Positions 47,214-59,597 of a stretch of DNA of 64,000 bases are shown here, piece by piece. Every line of letters begins with the position of its first letter. Positions within the stretch are counted from its first letter, which is position 1. This DNA is from Paragonimus westermani (lineage: Eukaryota; Platyhelminthes; Trematoda; Plagiorchiida; Troglotrematidae): the NCBI GenBank assembly GCA_008508345.1, contig QNGE01000113.1, forward strand, positions 232,263 through 296,262, given 5' to 3'. The notes under the pieces were generated by a model. The model saw nothing but the letters and a program-made list of their open reading frames with translations. It ran no database searches and was not told the origin of the DNA. Position numbers and translations under genes: made by a program.

Positions 47214-49204
47214 ATTTCCTGGCCTCAGATTGACCGACGTGAAGTATTCGGATAACACTGTTTTGCTTAGCTCCTATTTGACATGTAGTGCTTGCTAAAT
47301 AAGATGAGTGGTTGATTAAGTTTGTGCTAAGCGTCTTTCATCACGTTCAGCTTACTGTTTCAAGACTGCAGCACTCACTCCCGCATCATTTATTGCAGAC
47401 AACTCGTTCGGGGTTGTGGACAGTTTGACATAACTGCATAGCACCAGCTCGTCAACTTGCATAATTGACAGTGAAATATCATCGAGGATAGTAAAGGCAC
47501 GTGCTGCCTTTGCCATCTTGCACCACCTGTAGCATCGAAGTGACGCTCAGTTGATGTAGAAAGGTAGGATGTACAATGATTCTATGATTTCTGGTTTTCT
47601 GTAGGCTTTGGAAACACGGCCTGCCAGTAGCTAATATATCAACAGAACTGCAGTGTTTGACCACCGTTATACCCGCCAATTAGTTTGCGGCAAGTAGGAG
47701 GTTCGAATGAGCAACACTGCCGATCGCTATGGCTTGTTACGAGACACTGGGGTCGCTCAGGTTGAATGGTCTGCGTTGGCTGAATCACACTTCGCACACT
47801 AGATGATTGTCTTCGAAACATGGTGTAGTAAATGCAGACAACCGAAAGCGTGATGGTCAAGCAACAGCGTGATCACGAAGTAACGAGGCCCTGACAATTC
47901 CGCCGAGTGCACTGGATGGTCGTCGCAAGTCCGTTTTGAGGACCTCTTGATGGTTAGTTAGAAAGTCTGTCCGGTTTGGTAACGTGCCGCGGTCGAGGGT
48001 GTGGCCACATTGGTAATATCTCTTCTTCCATGTCTTTGTTCCACTTTATCCAATTGCACATCATTTGTGACGGCTTTTCTTTCAGTTTCTTCCTCGTCCT
48101 TATTACGGTGAGTGGCACCCCCATCCACAGCATCCTCTAGGGAGACTCATGAAATAGTTAATGAGGATTACGTGCTCCGCATAATCGCCTATTCTGATCC
48201 GATTGGGAAATGAAAACTAGGGATCTTTCTGATCCCCTTAGTTATCAATAATCGATGTTTATTTTTTGATGGTCATTAAGGATATGAATAATTAAGTATG
48301 GTCTAGTTACGCTCCACTGGCACCTCCGTTCACTTATTTTCCCTAGTCACATCGTCTTGTCATGGACCTCAACGTTGTTGATCAGAACAGTGCTACAAAC
48401 TGTAGAGAAGAAACAACTGGTTGAGTAAAAGAATTCATGTCAAGATATATTTCACTACAATCTTATAAATGCACAAAATGTAATGTCCATACGGATTTTC
48501 GGATTCACAAGCGAGCAACTGACTCAGCACAAGAGACCAACATTCCCAAGTCTGCTCACTTTGATTATCTTGGTAGCATAAACCGTACATATAATTGTTC
48601 CTTAACGCACAACATGAGATTGAACATTTAGAGTGCAAATAATTGTGTAATGAGCAATTATCGGCTGTTACATTAAGTGCCGACAGTGAAACGCGGTTGT
48701 TGAACCACAGTGGTATCCAGTCATTAAAGTGTGACCTTCAACAGACAACATGCGTTCCCCATTATTGTCCCTAACTTTGTGTGCGTTATCTGTTGTTTGA
48801 CCCAATTACAGGTCAGCGCAGCGACCAGTCCGGATGACAATCCGGTAGAAAACCAGATTTCGTAATAATAACCACCTCGGTAAAACAAATTATTTAAGTG
48901 TGTTGTCAGGTCCAACAGACAAACTATAAGCAGAGTGGAGCCGACCAATAGAAAACCCAGGGCTTTTAGACCTACGGGGATTATTTATCAGCATCAGGAT
49001 TAAACGCGCAATATATCAAGGTTTTCTAATCTCACTACTTCTGTTCAGTTTTGTCGCAGTTGAAATAATGTAGGACTGTGTACGACATCCACAAAACTCC
49101 CGTGCAAACCTTCTGCCTGACCAATAGCTGGCTGACTCTAGCTAAATCAGCGATGAAGCGCTTTCTTCCATTTAGTAAATTTGGAGCACATATTACGGTG
49201 TCCC
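47214..49204. other. Nothing recognised
   Basis: One plus-strand frame near 48437-48631 includes HFDYLGS, which recalls a LINE motif, but no neighbouring block supports it. Confidence 0.35.
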
Positions 49205-49563
49205 ACACTTCACATTAGGCACGACCGAATTAATAAATCTGAACACTCAACCACCTTCGCATGTGAGCACTGCTCAGGTTGCCCTATCCTCTAGGTACGA
49301 GAGAACGTTAGCGTGATAAATTTTTACGTGGGAAAGTGGTTGACCTTTTACATTCGTTAATTCGATCGTGTCTGATGTGAATTCACTGGGGCAATGGTCA
49401 ACATGGTTGCCTCATGAAGGCATGGCCGGAGTTCAAATCCCAGCCGTGGCAATTATATGCACTACTGATGAGCTCTAATGAGAGCGAAACTCGAATCTAG
49501 TTCTTCTTTTCAAAAGAGGCTGACTGGTGCGTCCAGATTTGAATGATGTCCTACTTGAAACTT
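49205..49563. mobile_element. Second head-to-head SINE unit, left arm truncated
   Basis: A short minus-oriented 5' piece (49205-49268), a central spacer (49269-49342) and a plus-oriented SINE (about 49343-49563, tail partly deleted). The spacer, read in reverse, aligns with the one at 16.4-16.5 kb, sharing the blocks GCACTGCTCAGGTTGCCCTA, GAGAACGTTAGCGTGATAAA and ACGTGGGAAAGTGGTTGA with small differences. It is therefore the same composite element as at 16165-16769, in the opposite orientation. Confidence 0.7.
49459..49503 (+). ncRNA. Hammerhead ribozyme of the 49 kb SINE, nearly intact
   Basis: Core CTGATGA and GAAA intact, stem II perfect (GCTCT/AGAGC, loop AATG). Stem III has one change (ACTCGAAT) and stem I one mismatch (GCACTA against TAGTTC). 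Cleavage triplet ATC. Confidence 0.65.
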
Positions 49564-50341
49564 TATGAGCTTAATCCGTGGTCAATTAAATACAACTACG
49601 GATCTCAGTTTTATTCTTGATTATTCGTTAAAGCCTCGTATTTTGAAGCTTGGAAATCTGGTTAGCCACTGGGCCATATCTACAGCATTTTCGAGCAGGA
49701 TGGTTATTTTTTCGTTCCTCACCAGATAAGGTACCACTGTGTGTGATGTAACTGCTGACCAACAACGCGAAAATTGCTGAACTATTTCAAAAAACCGGAA
49801 GTTTATCAACATTTTGCCAGTACACTACTCAAGATTACACTTCTGGGTTTTATTACCTCAAACCGAGTTGGAGAATCTGGATTTGTTTAATCAGCCTCAT
49901 AGGGTGATAGTGACTGTAAACGTCATGTATTTAAATGAAAAGTTGTTTGTTCTGTGTAGCTGGTTAGCTTTGTTATTTATCCACCATCTCTCTCCAACTG
50001 TCAACATTCTGGTTCAGCTGTTAGCCATATAAGCTCACTAACGTGAAGTTTCACGAAACTGAAATGGTGTTGATTTATCCGTCTTTCCATTTTGTTGTAT
50101 GAACCCAGAACTTTGTTCAGTATATGGATTCGCTGGATAAGTTCGTTCAGTGTACATTCGGTAAGCGTGTGCCTGCACATCTTGGTAAGTGTGGCGAATT
50201 CGGTCTGTACAGTAATGTGTTGTGGTGGTACATTCACTCCAGTTCATTGGCCTACGTTTTGTAGAAGTCGGTATTAAAATGATCTCTAGCGCAATTCCGG
50301 AACCCGTTTATTTACAGAAATGCAAGTCATAAACACTTTAT

Positions 50342-50530
50342 TCATAAACATTTAAGTCCCTTTCCAAACGGATGTTGGTAACCTTTTTCATTTGTCGTGG
50401 CCTGAACAGCTGCAATGAGTGGTTTCTCATTGTCATTTGAAGTCTTGTTTACGTCAGTCTCCTCTGGGCAAAGTCCGACTAACCACAGTCTAGTCTGCCT
50501 TCCTCGGTATGCAGTTACCATGGGTGTTAT
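50342..50530 (-). CDS. Possible terminal exon with overlapping AATAAA signal
   Basis: On the minus strand a frame of about 63 codons (RQTRLWLVGLCPEETDVNKT and so on) ends in TGA at 50342-50344, and AATAAA (TTTATT at 50337-50342 on the plus strand) begins within that stop. Protein-like composition but no known domain. A second frame at 50043-50257, bounded by CGTAG and GTTAGTGAG, lies beyond the poly(A) signal and would belong to another transcript. Low confidence. Confidence 0.25.
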   Translation of the reverse strand: MTPMVTAYRGRQTRLWLVGLCPEETDVNKTSNDNEKPLIAAVQATTNEKGYQHPFGKGLKCL

Positions 50531-53500
50531 CAAATGCCTGCATGTACGTGCGCTAAGAACTGTATATGTTGAACTGGCGGCTCGTATTTGATGCGTTTAG
50601 TGTATGAGATATTGGTAGGTGACAAATTCACTTCAGTAGTCAATAGGCCCAAACGTGAACATCCGGTAAGTCGAACAACTCATGTACTGCAACCGAATGT
50701 TGTACATTTTTTAACTACGTGTTTCGTGAACTTCAGATTCTTGCAATGATAATGTTAACAACGGTACTAACAGTTTTATGGTTTAACTTTCGGTAGTCAC
50801 TTTTGTTTATGGGAGAAAGTGTCAGTCTGCCGGCAACAATAAACAAACCAATGCTGAGCTTATAACTTATCGAATATCAGCTATCACCATCGATTTGAAT
50901 TCGCACTTGTTAATTATCTTTACTTGTTCATTTGCGGCTTTCCTACTCCACGACAACGCGTGACCCAACGTTCACGGTCTGATGTTGTTATGCGTTTGTG
51001 GGTCTTATGACACAGCAGCTTTAAACTAGGCCACTTGGAGGAGTTCCTACTGGATGGTATTCAGAAATTAAAGTGGACGACACACCTAAGCCCATCAAAT
51101 TTCGCTTGCAGTTTGCAACGTCGCAGTGTGACTCAGCAGTTTGGTGTTTCACAGTTGCAGGCACAGGCGAGTGGATGGTTTCCGATCATTGAGTGAGTGC
51201 ACTCACAGAGATCCACCAACGAAGATACGGTGTTAAGTACAAGTAAGTCGACCCGACTATATCATCCTCATGAGTACCGAACAACCGTGTAGTTGGTTTG
51301 ACGGAACAAGTTTTTTGGCTGGGAATTCGGATCGCTGAGGCTTGTTTTCTTGTCTGCTACATGGTTTCCCTGGTGCAGTTTGCCTAGAGAAGTTTGCGTA
51401 GTTTCACACACCAAAGGTTACACCGAATATTTTCCCTAACTACAAAGACCATACTAACATCAACCTCAGTGTTTAAACTCGCTCTACAATAAATGTTTTT
51501 GCACTCTATTTCTTCTACTAGCATGTTCTCAGTAGTCAAGTGTTTCCTGAGCTTACATCGTGTCAGTGTCAAACCTGAACCAAGGCGGTTTTTGTATTGG
51601 AGGTAAGCACTTCACTTTACCAACTAGCCTTAACCGACTTTATTACAAGAACATCCACTCATAAGCCTCTATGGATAAATCACATCTGTAACATCTCACT
51701 TGTGGTGTTAAATGTTCACAGACGTGTTTTAGCTTCCACCAGTGGGTCACACCGAACAAGGATTCCGTCGGTCATTTGCGCAAGCAGAAGTGAATGTGAC
51801 TCTGAATCATCTCCAATAAGCTTCGATGGGATTGTCTATGCAGCTCACGTTTGTCTTGCTAGCACCGGGACTTTTGGCAACATGTCCTGAATGATACCCT
51901 GTGACGGTCGCTAGAAAACGCAAGATCCTGGCCTCACTTGAAGTAAGGTCTGAGTTACTCTTAGTGCCACTCTTATTGAAAACGAACAAGTTAACGACCA
52001 TCTGTGTACGTGAAGTATGGCATAGGTGCAGCTATTCAGTCAGTACGCCATTATACTCGAACGTGTTAAATAATGTCTAAGCACATGAAATATGCCAATC
52101 CCGCCAACACGCGGTTGTTGACAGAAACAGTTGTTCTAGTCCGGTGTTGATAAGATCTACAACCCGTGCCAAAGTAGATCACTCAATCACATGTGAACCA
52201 AGCTTAGCCAAATATAACTCATCCATTCAATTTGGTCTCACTGTAAGTGCCAGATATTTTCATTAGGGGATCAGAATGCAGCTGGTCTTTTATGACGTCT
52301 ACAGTGTTGAATACACTGATCAAACTAACAGAAGCTAACAACCATCAGCACCTCATCAACTATTGAATTCTTGTATACAAGAAGTTCGCGGCTGGTTATC
52401 TTTTGCGGCCGTTCGACTCTAACAGTCTTTCAGGTATTCAACTTGGCCGAGGTGGTTCAAACAGATATTGAAGGGATGACAGTTCTTTAGCCGTCGTCTG
52501 GCGCTCTTACGCGAACGACCACGCGTCAAGCCGTCTTGGTTAAGTGCCGCTCATTGTCCCAATCTGCACGCGCGCGTCCACACATCCATCGACCCGAAAA
52601 ATCCTCCACATTCGAACTAACGTACGCGCACATTCCCTATCTGCCAGCCAGGTGGGACGCTCCAGCTGGATGTGATTCAAAGCGGTAGATACACGGTTAC
52701 ATTCGGATCGGGATGGAGAGAATAACACAGCTGAACAGGAAAGGACACGGTCCAGACGAGTGCCACTGCATTAAGCTTGTACACCATTCCCGACAATACA
52801 GATCCAAACGACTGACTTAATCTTTCCATTGACTATCACTGAGATATCGCTACTTGTTAGTGGTTACTCAAGCCGTCAAGATTAAAAGTTCCACTGCAAT
52901 GCCCCGCGCGCATGAGATATAGCAGCAGCCTGGGCGCTACTCCTAAGTTATCCTGTTAGTGAGCATTCACTTCCCCTCTTTGTTCTGGGCACGAGGTGCT
53001 GAAACCACTCCGAACATTCTGTACTTCCCTGTTATGAGCCTGGGCGTCATCAAACTAACCACATAAGGTGGAAAGGTAGGCGCGATTAAACATGTTTTCT
53101 TCTAAGTTAAACCCAGGTCCGGAACTTACCGCCGTTACATTTCCCAGATTCGTAACAAAAGTTGAACTCTGTTGGCACAAACTCTGTCAATCGGTACACG
53201 GAACGTACGCGCACATGTTGAGCATCCTAGTCCACGACAGTGGTGTAACAGTGGTTCGCTCTGATAATTAACGGCGACACAACCATTTGGAAAAAGAGCA
53301 GGCTGTAGTCGGCCAGTTGACCGATGACTCACAGCAGACTGCGTCATGAATGCTATGTGAAAACACCTCAGCGTTCTGTCAAGTCAGTCAGCCATCATAA
53401 ACTAATTGACTATAGACAATCTATGATGACTGTCGGTCAAAGATCAGCTTTGTGATATCTCACATGGGAAGGATTCTTCGGGAGTCATTTAGAAATAAAG

Positions 53501-54738
53501 CGCTGACAAAGATGGGCTGTGAGCAGGACTTCTGAGAAAATGCGAGTTCATTACTAGACCACGTAATACTCGAGTTTGTGTAGCCCAGTTGCGGAAACAG
53601 TTCCATGGTGCCCCCAGGACTCTCTGACGTTACTTACTCTATTAAGCCGCGTACCATAATCCTGTTTTCTCAGCCGTATACCGCCTCACTGTGTTGTGAG
53701 TGTAATTACATCGATCTTGGAAGAGAACAGTACATGGGCGTGAAATTGCGATTATGGTTGTATGAAGCAGGATCTGATATTTTTAACATAACCACGTTAA
53801 ACAGTGATGTGACCTAAATGAACCCTATTTCTTTCGCATTTTCCAGCCATACTCCCAGTCATCCTTGTCAACAGGACCAGTCAGGTATTGAGTCTAGACA
53901 GTACACGTTCAGTAGTTTACTGAATGGAGGTTTTGGAATATGATTTCGACTTGTCATTGCACCATTCGTATAATGTGACTTGAAATGTCTACACACATAC
54001 TCTGTCTTTCTTCAAGGTTCTACCGATAGATGAACCATATCACTGTTGCACAACCACCAAAATACGACTGTTATACTGAGGTTTCGTAGAGAAGATGAAA
54101 TCTATATGGGGTGTGTTATTGAAATACGAAGCGCTGGTTCGTGTGTCTAAAGCCAGCGCTACCTTCAAATTCCTTGAGCGGTAAGTCCGGAAGAAACAGG
54201 CGGAAATGAACAGACGAACATCTGAGGTTATAACACTACGCAGTGGTCAACGATTCTGTACCACACTGACACCTAACCGCGTGTCTTAGTGTTTTGATCT
54301 CAGAAGACTCCCGGCCCGAGAAGTTGTTAGACGAAAAAGTCAACCAACAGATATGCAAAAACAAAAAAAACGCAGGCACTAATTTGTATGACCGACTTAT
54401 ATCCATATCTGCTGTGCAGCAGTTCATCTTTATTCGCCCTGTGACATGCTATGTTCAGTTCAGTTCCATCTGTTATTGTCCGCAAAAGACGCTTGGCCAG
54501 CACGTTCGTTTATTGCGCAAACTTCCCTACAGGTCATGTCAAAAACTAAACCACAAACGCGTACACTCATTTGCACGGCAGACATGCACTCACATACATT
54601 GGGTGACAGTAGGATGTCATTCGCCTTTGTGGAAGTTCTTACACAGCATGTACACACTGTTCCGATAGTCCATTCTTGTCCGTCGTGTTCGGGGCTTGTC
54701 CTCTTCCTCCTGAATGTCGCCTGTGGATAATATGCTAC
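50531..54738. other. No recognised genes
   Basis: Contains a G+C-rich patch at about 52440-52760. Frames at 51384-51572 and 53135-53347 (minus) are protein-like but unrecognised. Confidence 0.35.
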
Positions 54739-54762
54739 TTGTGAGTAGTATACTACTCACAA
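54739..54762. repeat. Perfect 24-bp palindrome
   Basis: TTGTGAGTAG, TATA, CTACTCACAA: each base pairs with its partner across the centre. Function unknown; it could be chance or a protein-binding site. Confidence 0.8.
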
Positions 54763-55357
54763 CGAAACCGTCTGTTATACAACACAACGTCTTCGCGTAT
54801 GAGACGTACTCTACTGCTCACTGGTGCAGGTGCATGGTGCACAACATTAGATTCGTTCAAGCATAAACGTGTGCAGTTTATCCTGCGCACTTGTTGGCTG
54901 AGGAACGTTGTTGGGTATAGAATGAACTAACTGAAGCCTTGCTTTCGATCAGCTAGTAGAGGATATCAGGTGTTGCATCCAAATTATGTGGAGTTAAGTT
55001 CTGTACACATGGCTCGACACAGGGAAGTAGGTGCGTGACCATCAATTGTTGTTATGCCTGTAGATTTCTCAGGACTAATTCTTGCTTTGTTGCAAACCCG
55101 TATAAGATTTCTCTTGGGTATCTTGAGTTAAACGATCTTTCAAATGATTCATGAATGATAACTGAGTACTAATTACTTCCCTAAATGAATTGAACAAAAA
55201 AATTTATTACTTCACCCCAAAATATTCTTCGTCGCGGCTTGCGCAAATATCTGATGTGCATTTACTACGTGTTTCAACTTCAAACGCCAATTCTTTTCCA
55301 AAGGAAGTTTGTTACATTTTACTCTAGGAAACATGGGGTCAATTCTTCTTTGTCTAC

Positions 55358-55423
<66 letters not shown>
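55358..55423. repeat. (TCA)22 microsatellite
   Basis: Sixty-six bases of uninterrupted TCA repeats. They create long His or Met runs in two overlapping frames, which are artefacts. A shorter interrupted CAT tract lies at about 55788-55808. Confidence 0.95.
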
Positions 55424-55426
<3 letters not shown>

Positions 55427-55893
55427 CAGCCATGAGCCTGACCAAAAGGTACTGTGGCTCAGGCCGCCGCTCACCTCAACAGTGACGTGGAATATCCTAA
55501 AAGGAAAGAGTACTACGAGGGACAAAAAAGATTGAAGAAGACTAAATGGAAGAACTAGAAATGGTATGGATACAGGTACGCCATTGACTGTGACACACCG
55601 CCATCTCGGATGGCGTCTCTAACCAACGGTTTGAGTGATCACGAGGATTCCATCCAGGCAGGCGATGCCTGCCCAATTTGCTCAACGGAGCAGTCTTTGT
55701 CTACTGTTTGGAAGTATAACCTAAACCAGCTGTATAAAGCAGACCCACAAATGCATCTACTCTGGTTTTGTTTCTGTTGGTTTTCCTTCATCATCACCAT
55801 CATCATAACAGTAGTGATTCTGACAAAAGAGTTCCGTTGTTCGGGCCGCTAATCACTTCAGCGGTCACGTGGAGTGTCTCAGATAGAGAAGCC
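55424..55893. repeat. Two diverged copies of a 70-bp motif, each after a CAT tract
   Basis: The segment at about 55430-55500 (CTGACCAAAAGGT, then GGCCGCCGCTCACCTCAACAG, TGACGTGGA) and that at about 55815-55893 (CTGACAAAAGAGT, then GGGCCGCTAATCACTTCAGC, GGTCACGTGGAGT) align piece by piece. Both follow CAT repeats. Probably two copies of a retroelement tail; the family was not identified. Confidence 0.5.
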
Positions 55894-58789
55894 TTGCAAT
55901 ATAAGACCAGTGTTTGAAACCATCAGTAATACATCTCAAGCCGCCAAATAACATGCCGAAGTAGACTACCCTTGGGCTAGTCAAATAAAATTGCGAAGTA
56001 TTATGTATAATGGAAAGGATGTTCTGGTTGAAGGAGACAGCATGTGAATCGAAACATAGGTAATGAATTCGTTGCAGGCAAGATCCTTAACTGATGTGCT
56101 CAACACCGTCGAGAAATTTTTATAATTGCGATTCAGCAATTAACAATATGTTCACTTCGTTGTGGTTACGTGACCGTTTGGATTCATCAGATTTCCCACA
56201 GAATGTTCAAGTAGGCTGGTCGCCTTTTAGTTGAGCTAATTCAGGACCATTTCTCTATGAATCAGTGTTTCGAGTTAATCGCATATTTTTAATCATTTGT
56301 CTACAAGCTGTTGAAGGCTTCACCTGATGGTGCCACCGTTTGAGCAACAATTCACCATATTTTTGATATGGAATGTCTTAAAGTAATACCATTTGTTCCT
56401 GGGCACAGAAAAAAAATTCTCAACCGAAAACTGGGTTGGCATTGACACAGTCTAATTGTTGAGTCACTGTTTAACGTAGTCGCAGTTACATTTTTGTTAC
56501 AAGATAACAAACTCATGACTGTTGCGTTATACCTGAAAAACAGATCATAATACTGTGTACATTTGTACTTTAGATGGTGTACACAAATGACTATCGGCCT
56601 GCCCTTCAGTTTCTTCAGAATATTTACTCTATACTGCTGAGTGTGTACTTTTCAATAAACTCCCTCAGATTGGAAACTGAAATTCTGATTTTGGCAGACA
56701 ACATATCCGCCTTGGAACTATGCAACAGCTCAGACCAAATAAGGTGCAGGCAGGTTTTTCAGACCAACTTATTTATATCTTTATTCTAGCATTTTGCACC
56801 GAACTTCTTCAGCCACGTTCTGAAAATTGTGTGGCATCATCGATAATGTCACTTCTAAGACCATTTTTATTAACCAGCTCACACTTGTTATGCTATTGAA
56901 AATATACAGCCTTGATTATAGCAGTTTACGAGCAGTGGAAATCCAACGAACTTGATCTGCTCACGCTGTACCATTTTACTCACGCTGTACCATTATAAGC
57001 ATATGGAATAGTTTGCGGATACCGTATTCAGCGGTTGCTATGCTATCCCGAAAAGCATTAGAACAGGGAAACTTTTTGAGTGAAATAACAACTTCCATAC
57101 GTTTGATTTGGTAGCCACTAGTTAGTTACCAGTGACCAATCTGCCCTGATGTTTGGTCCGGTCCGTGCGATGAACAGAAGTCCCTAATGCTCAGCGGTGC
57201 ATGCAGATTTCTGTACGTCCGTTGTTCCCGTGAAAGTGAACTGGTCTTCTTCTCGCTCCATGTGGTGTTTACTACCTCATTGCAAGTAAGCTTTATCGTT
57301 TGAATTCGTATACGTGTTCTTAATCCACTGTCTTTTGAGAGCGCGATGCTTTAGGTCAAAAAAATATATAATAACACACTACTGAGACATTTACAAGTAG
57401 TACTAAAGATAAATTGTTAGCATCAAGGCTGTTTTGCGGTCGATGCTACTTTTAGAAGTAAGCATTTTATCACTTTCCCTTCAGCGAAGAAGACATTTGT
57501 GTTCAAAATTCCCTCCCAACGCCGAAGAAACACAAATAACATCGTAGTTCGAATGACGCAATATTATTATTCATGTCCAACTGTGCTGGAGCAGTTGTAG
57601 TAGCAATCCGACATTCTCCAGAAAAATGAGCGCAAGCAAAATAACAGGTGACAAACACCACAGTGTTTCCAATCCACAGAGTTTACGGAGTTGGGTTTGA
57701 GTACGTACTCACAGTAGACAAAAATCTGGAAGAATGTTTATCTGATCTTCAAGCCATACTTTAATTCTACACAGTCGCATGCGGCAGATTATGCACAGAT
57801 ATGTGGAAAAAGAAATAGTTATACATACATGACACGTATGTATGACTGTACAAGTAAATGAGAGCAAGAAAATGGAGGCAACTGATGCCGCATAACACTA
57901 ACCGTTTTTGTCATTCGTGATATACAGTAAACTTCAACACTGAGCTTGGGACTAAGGTCACAGGAAAACGTCTTGGACTCGTTCCAATTGACCTTTTGGT
58001 AAGACAGCGTGATTAAACTAACGGTAAGCCTGTGTCGGCAAAGCAAGAACTCTTTGTTTTTCATTTTTCTGCAGCTCAATTTGCGTTTCTTCCCTCATCT
58101 TCCCCCATCCACTTTCTCTAACGTTTTTTGTTCACTTATGATTGTTTTTATTCTGTTGCCTCGTAGGCCAATGTCAGAATCAAAGATAGTGACTGCAGAT
58201 ACCGCTTACTTAAAAGGGTGAGGTGGGGGAGGGTAATGTTTGCGACCGAATCATAAAAAATTATTTTCGCGGAAGAACATTCTGCTTTTCAATCAACCAC
58301 CACTAGTCGTAATCTTGTGCTTCAGTCCATGGTGCAGAAGTTTTGCTTTTACTAATTTTGGATAGATCTAGAATCAACCAGTCTAATTCTCTTAATGTAG
58401 TATATATTGGATTATAAAATATGGGTTGATGAACCTGGTAAAATACTCGTTAGGTGATGTATTGCTTGGTCTTCGAGATTTAATTCATGCCTAGCGAAAA
58501 CTTGCAGGGTATCAAAATGAACACACTCAAAAAGGCCCAGTAACCATCAAATTTCGAGAATAACCCTAGTAGTACATGGGTATTACGATAGTCAAAACAA
58601 CAGAAGCAACTGCAGTAGCGCAGTCTAACTATATATATGGTCTAACTGTAGTCAGTCTAACTACAGTCCCTAGTAGCACACTGGATCACTTAGCCGTTCC
58701 CTCAGTGATCTTTGGGTGTTCATTTTGGAACACTCGCCAAACTTCGTCGGGTATAATTTTTGTGTATCAGTTCGCAGACATAAAGGCTA
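55894..58789. other. Nothing recognised
   Basis: Only minor items: a 16-bp direct duplication (CTCACGCTGTACCATT at 56960 and 56979) and an 8-bp-arm hairpin near 58641-58664. Confidence 0.4.
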
Positions 58790-59233
58790 ATAAAATTAAT
58801 ACACACCATTGTTGCTACTCAAAAACATGTCGGCAGACTTACACCACTGTGGAGGCCCACCTGTCTTCAAAAACCTTCGGCATTATGCTACGTCATTCGA
58901 GGGAAATGTTGCCTCAGCTGCCGTTGGGATGCACGTACTCTGTTAGGAACACCAAGGGTGTGTGCATGTACATTCATCGAGAGTGGAGAATACGTCCACT
59001 TTGGTTTGACTGACTGCACAAGCCACACTGTACGTGGACAACGGACAGAAGACGTGAATGTTCTCCGACTTCAGCTGTATATTGATGGTGTGACCCTTTT
59101 CAACAGATCACGTTTACAACTTTGGTCCATCCTTGGGAGGTTGACATCCTCTTCAACACCAGTGTTCGTCGTGGGATCATTCTGCAGGCTTTCTAAAATA
59201 TCGCCTTGCAGATTTAATGAGTTCTGTGATCTC

Positions 59234-59597
59234 GACCTTTCTCGGAAGTCCTAATCGCGGGGTTGTCGATTGGAGTTAACAGGCAGTGACTGTGTCTCCT
59301 CTCGAGACGATCGGGCAACCTGATCATTGCTCACAAGCGAGAGTGGTTGAGCGTTCAGATTGGATGATTCGGTCGTGCCTAATGTGAGGTCAATGGCGCA
59401 GTGGTTAACACGGTTGCCTCATGATTGGAATGTCCGGAGTTCAAATCCCGGCCGTGGCAAGGATATGGACTACTGACGAGCCCCAATGAGAGCGAAACTA
59501 GAGTCTAGTGATTCTTTTCGAAAGAGGCTGGCTGGAAAGTCTATCTGAATGCGAACGCTGCGATCAAATGTGAGTGATGGTCAACTTGAGAATAAAC
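59234..59597 (+). mobile_element. SINE with hammerhead ribozyme, copy G, inside the transposase-like gene
   Basis: Plus-strand copy with an 80-base 5' extension shared with copy A (GACCTTTCTCGGAAGTCCTA onward), box A at 59394-59404, box B at 59439-59447, ribozyme at 59467-59511 and body ending in GAGAATAAACC. Transposase-like reading lies on both sides in the same frame, so the SINE is a later insertion. Confidence 0.8.
59467..59511 (+). ncRNA. Hammerhead ribozyme of SINE copy G
   Basis: Core CTGACGA and GAAA intact, GTC triplet kept, stem III ACTAGAGT. Stem II has two mismatches (GCCCC against AGAGC) and stem I two changes at its outer end. Confidence 0.55.

Noticed and set aside
48437..48631. 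LINE reverse transcriptase (YLGS motif)
   Set aside because: A single four-residue match with no supporting block upstream or downstream.
55212..55535. Open frames with long His or Met runs
   Set aside because: They are translations of the TCA microsatellite on the two strands.
59389..59463. A possible true tRNA gene
   Set aside because: Boxes A and B are present, but the cloverleaf is poor (no regular 7-bp acceptor, irregular T arm) and the same sequence recurs in every SINE copy.
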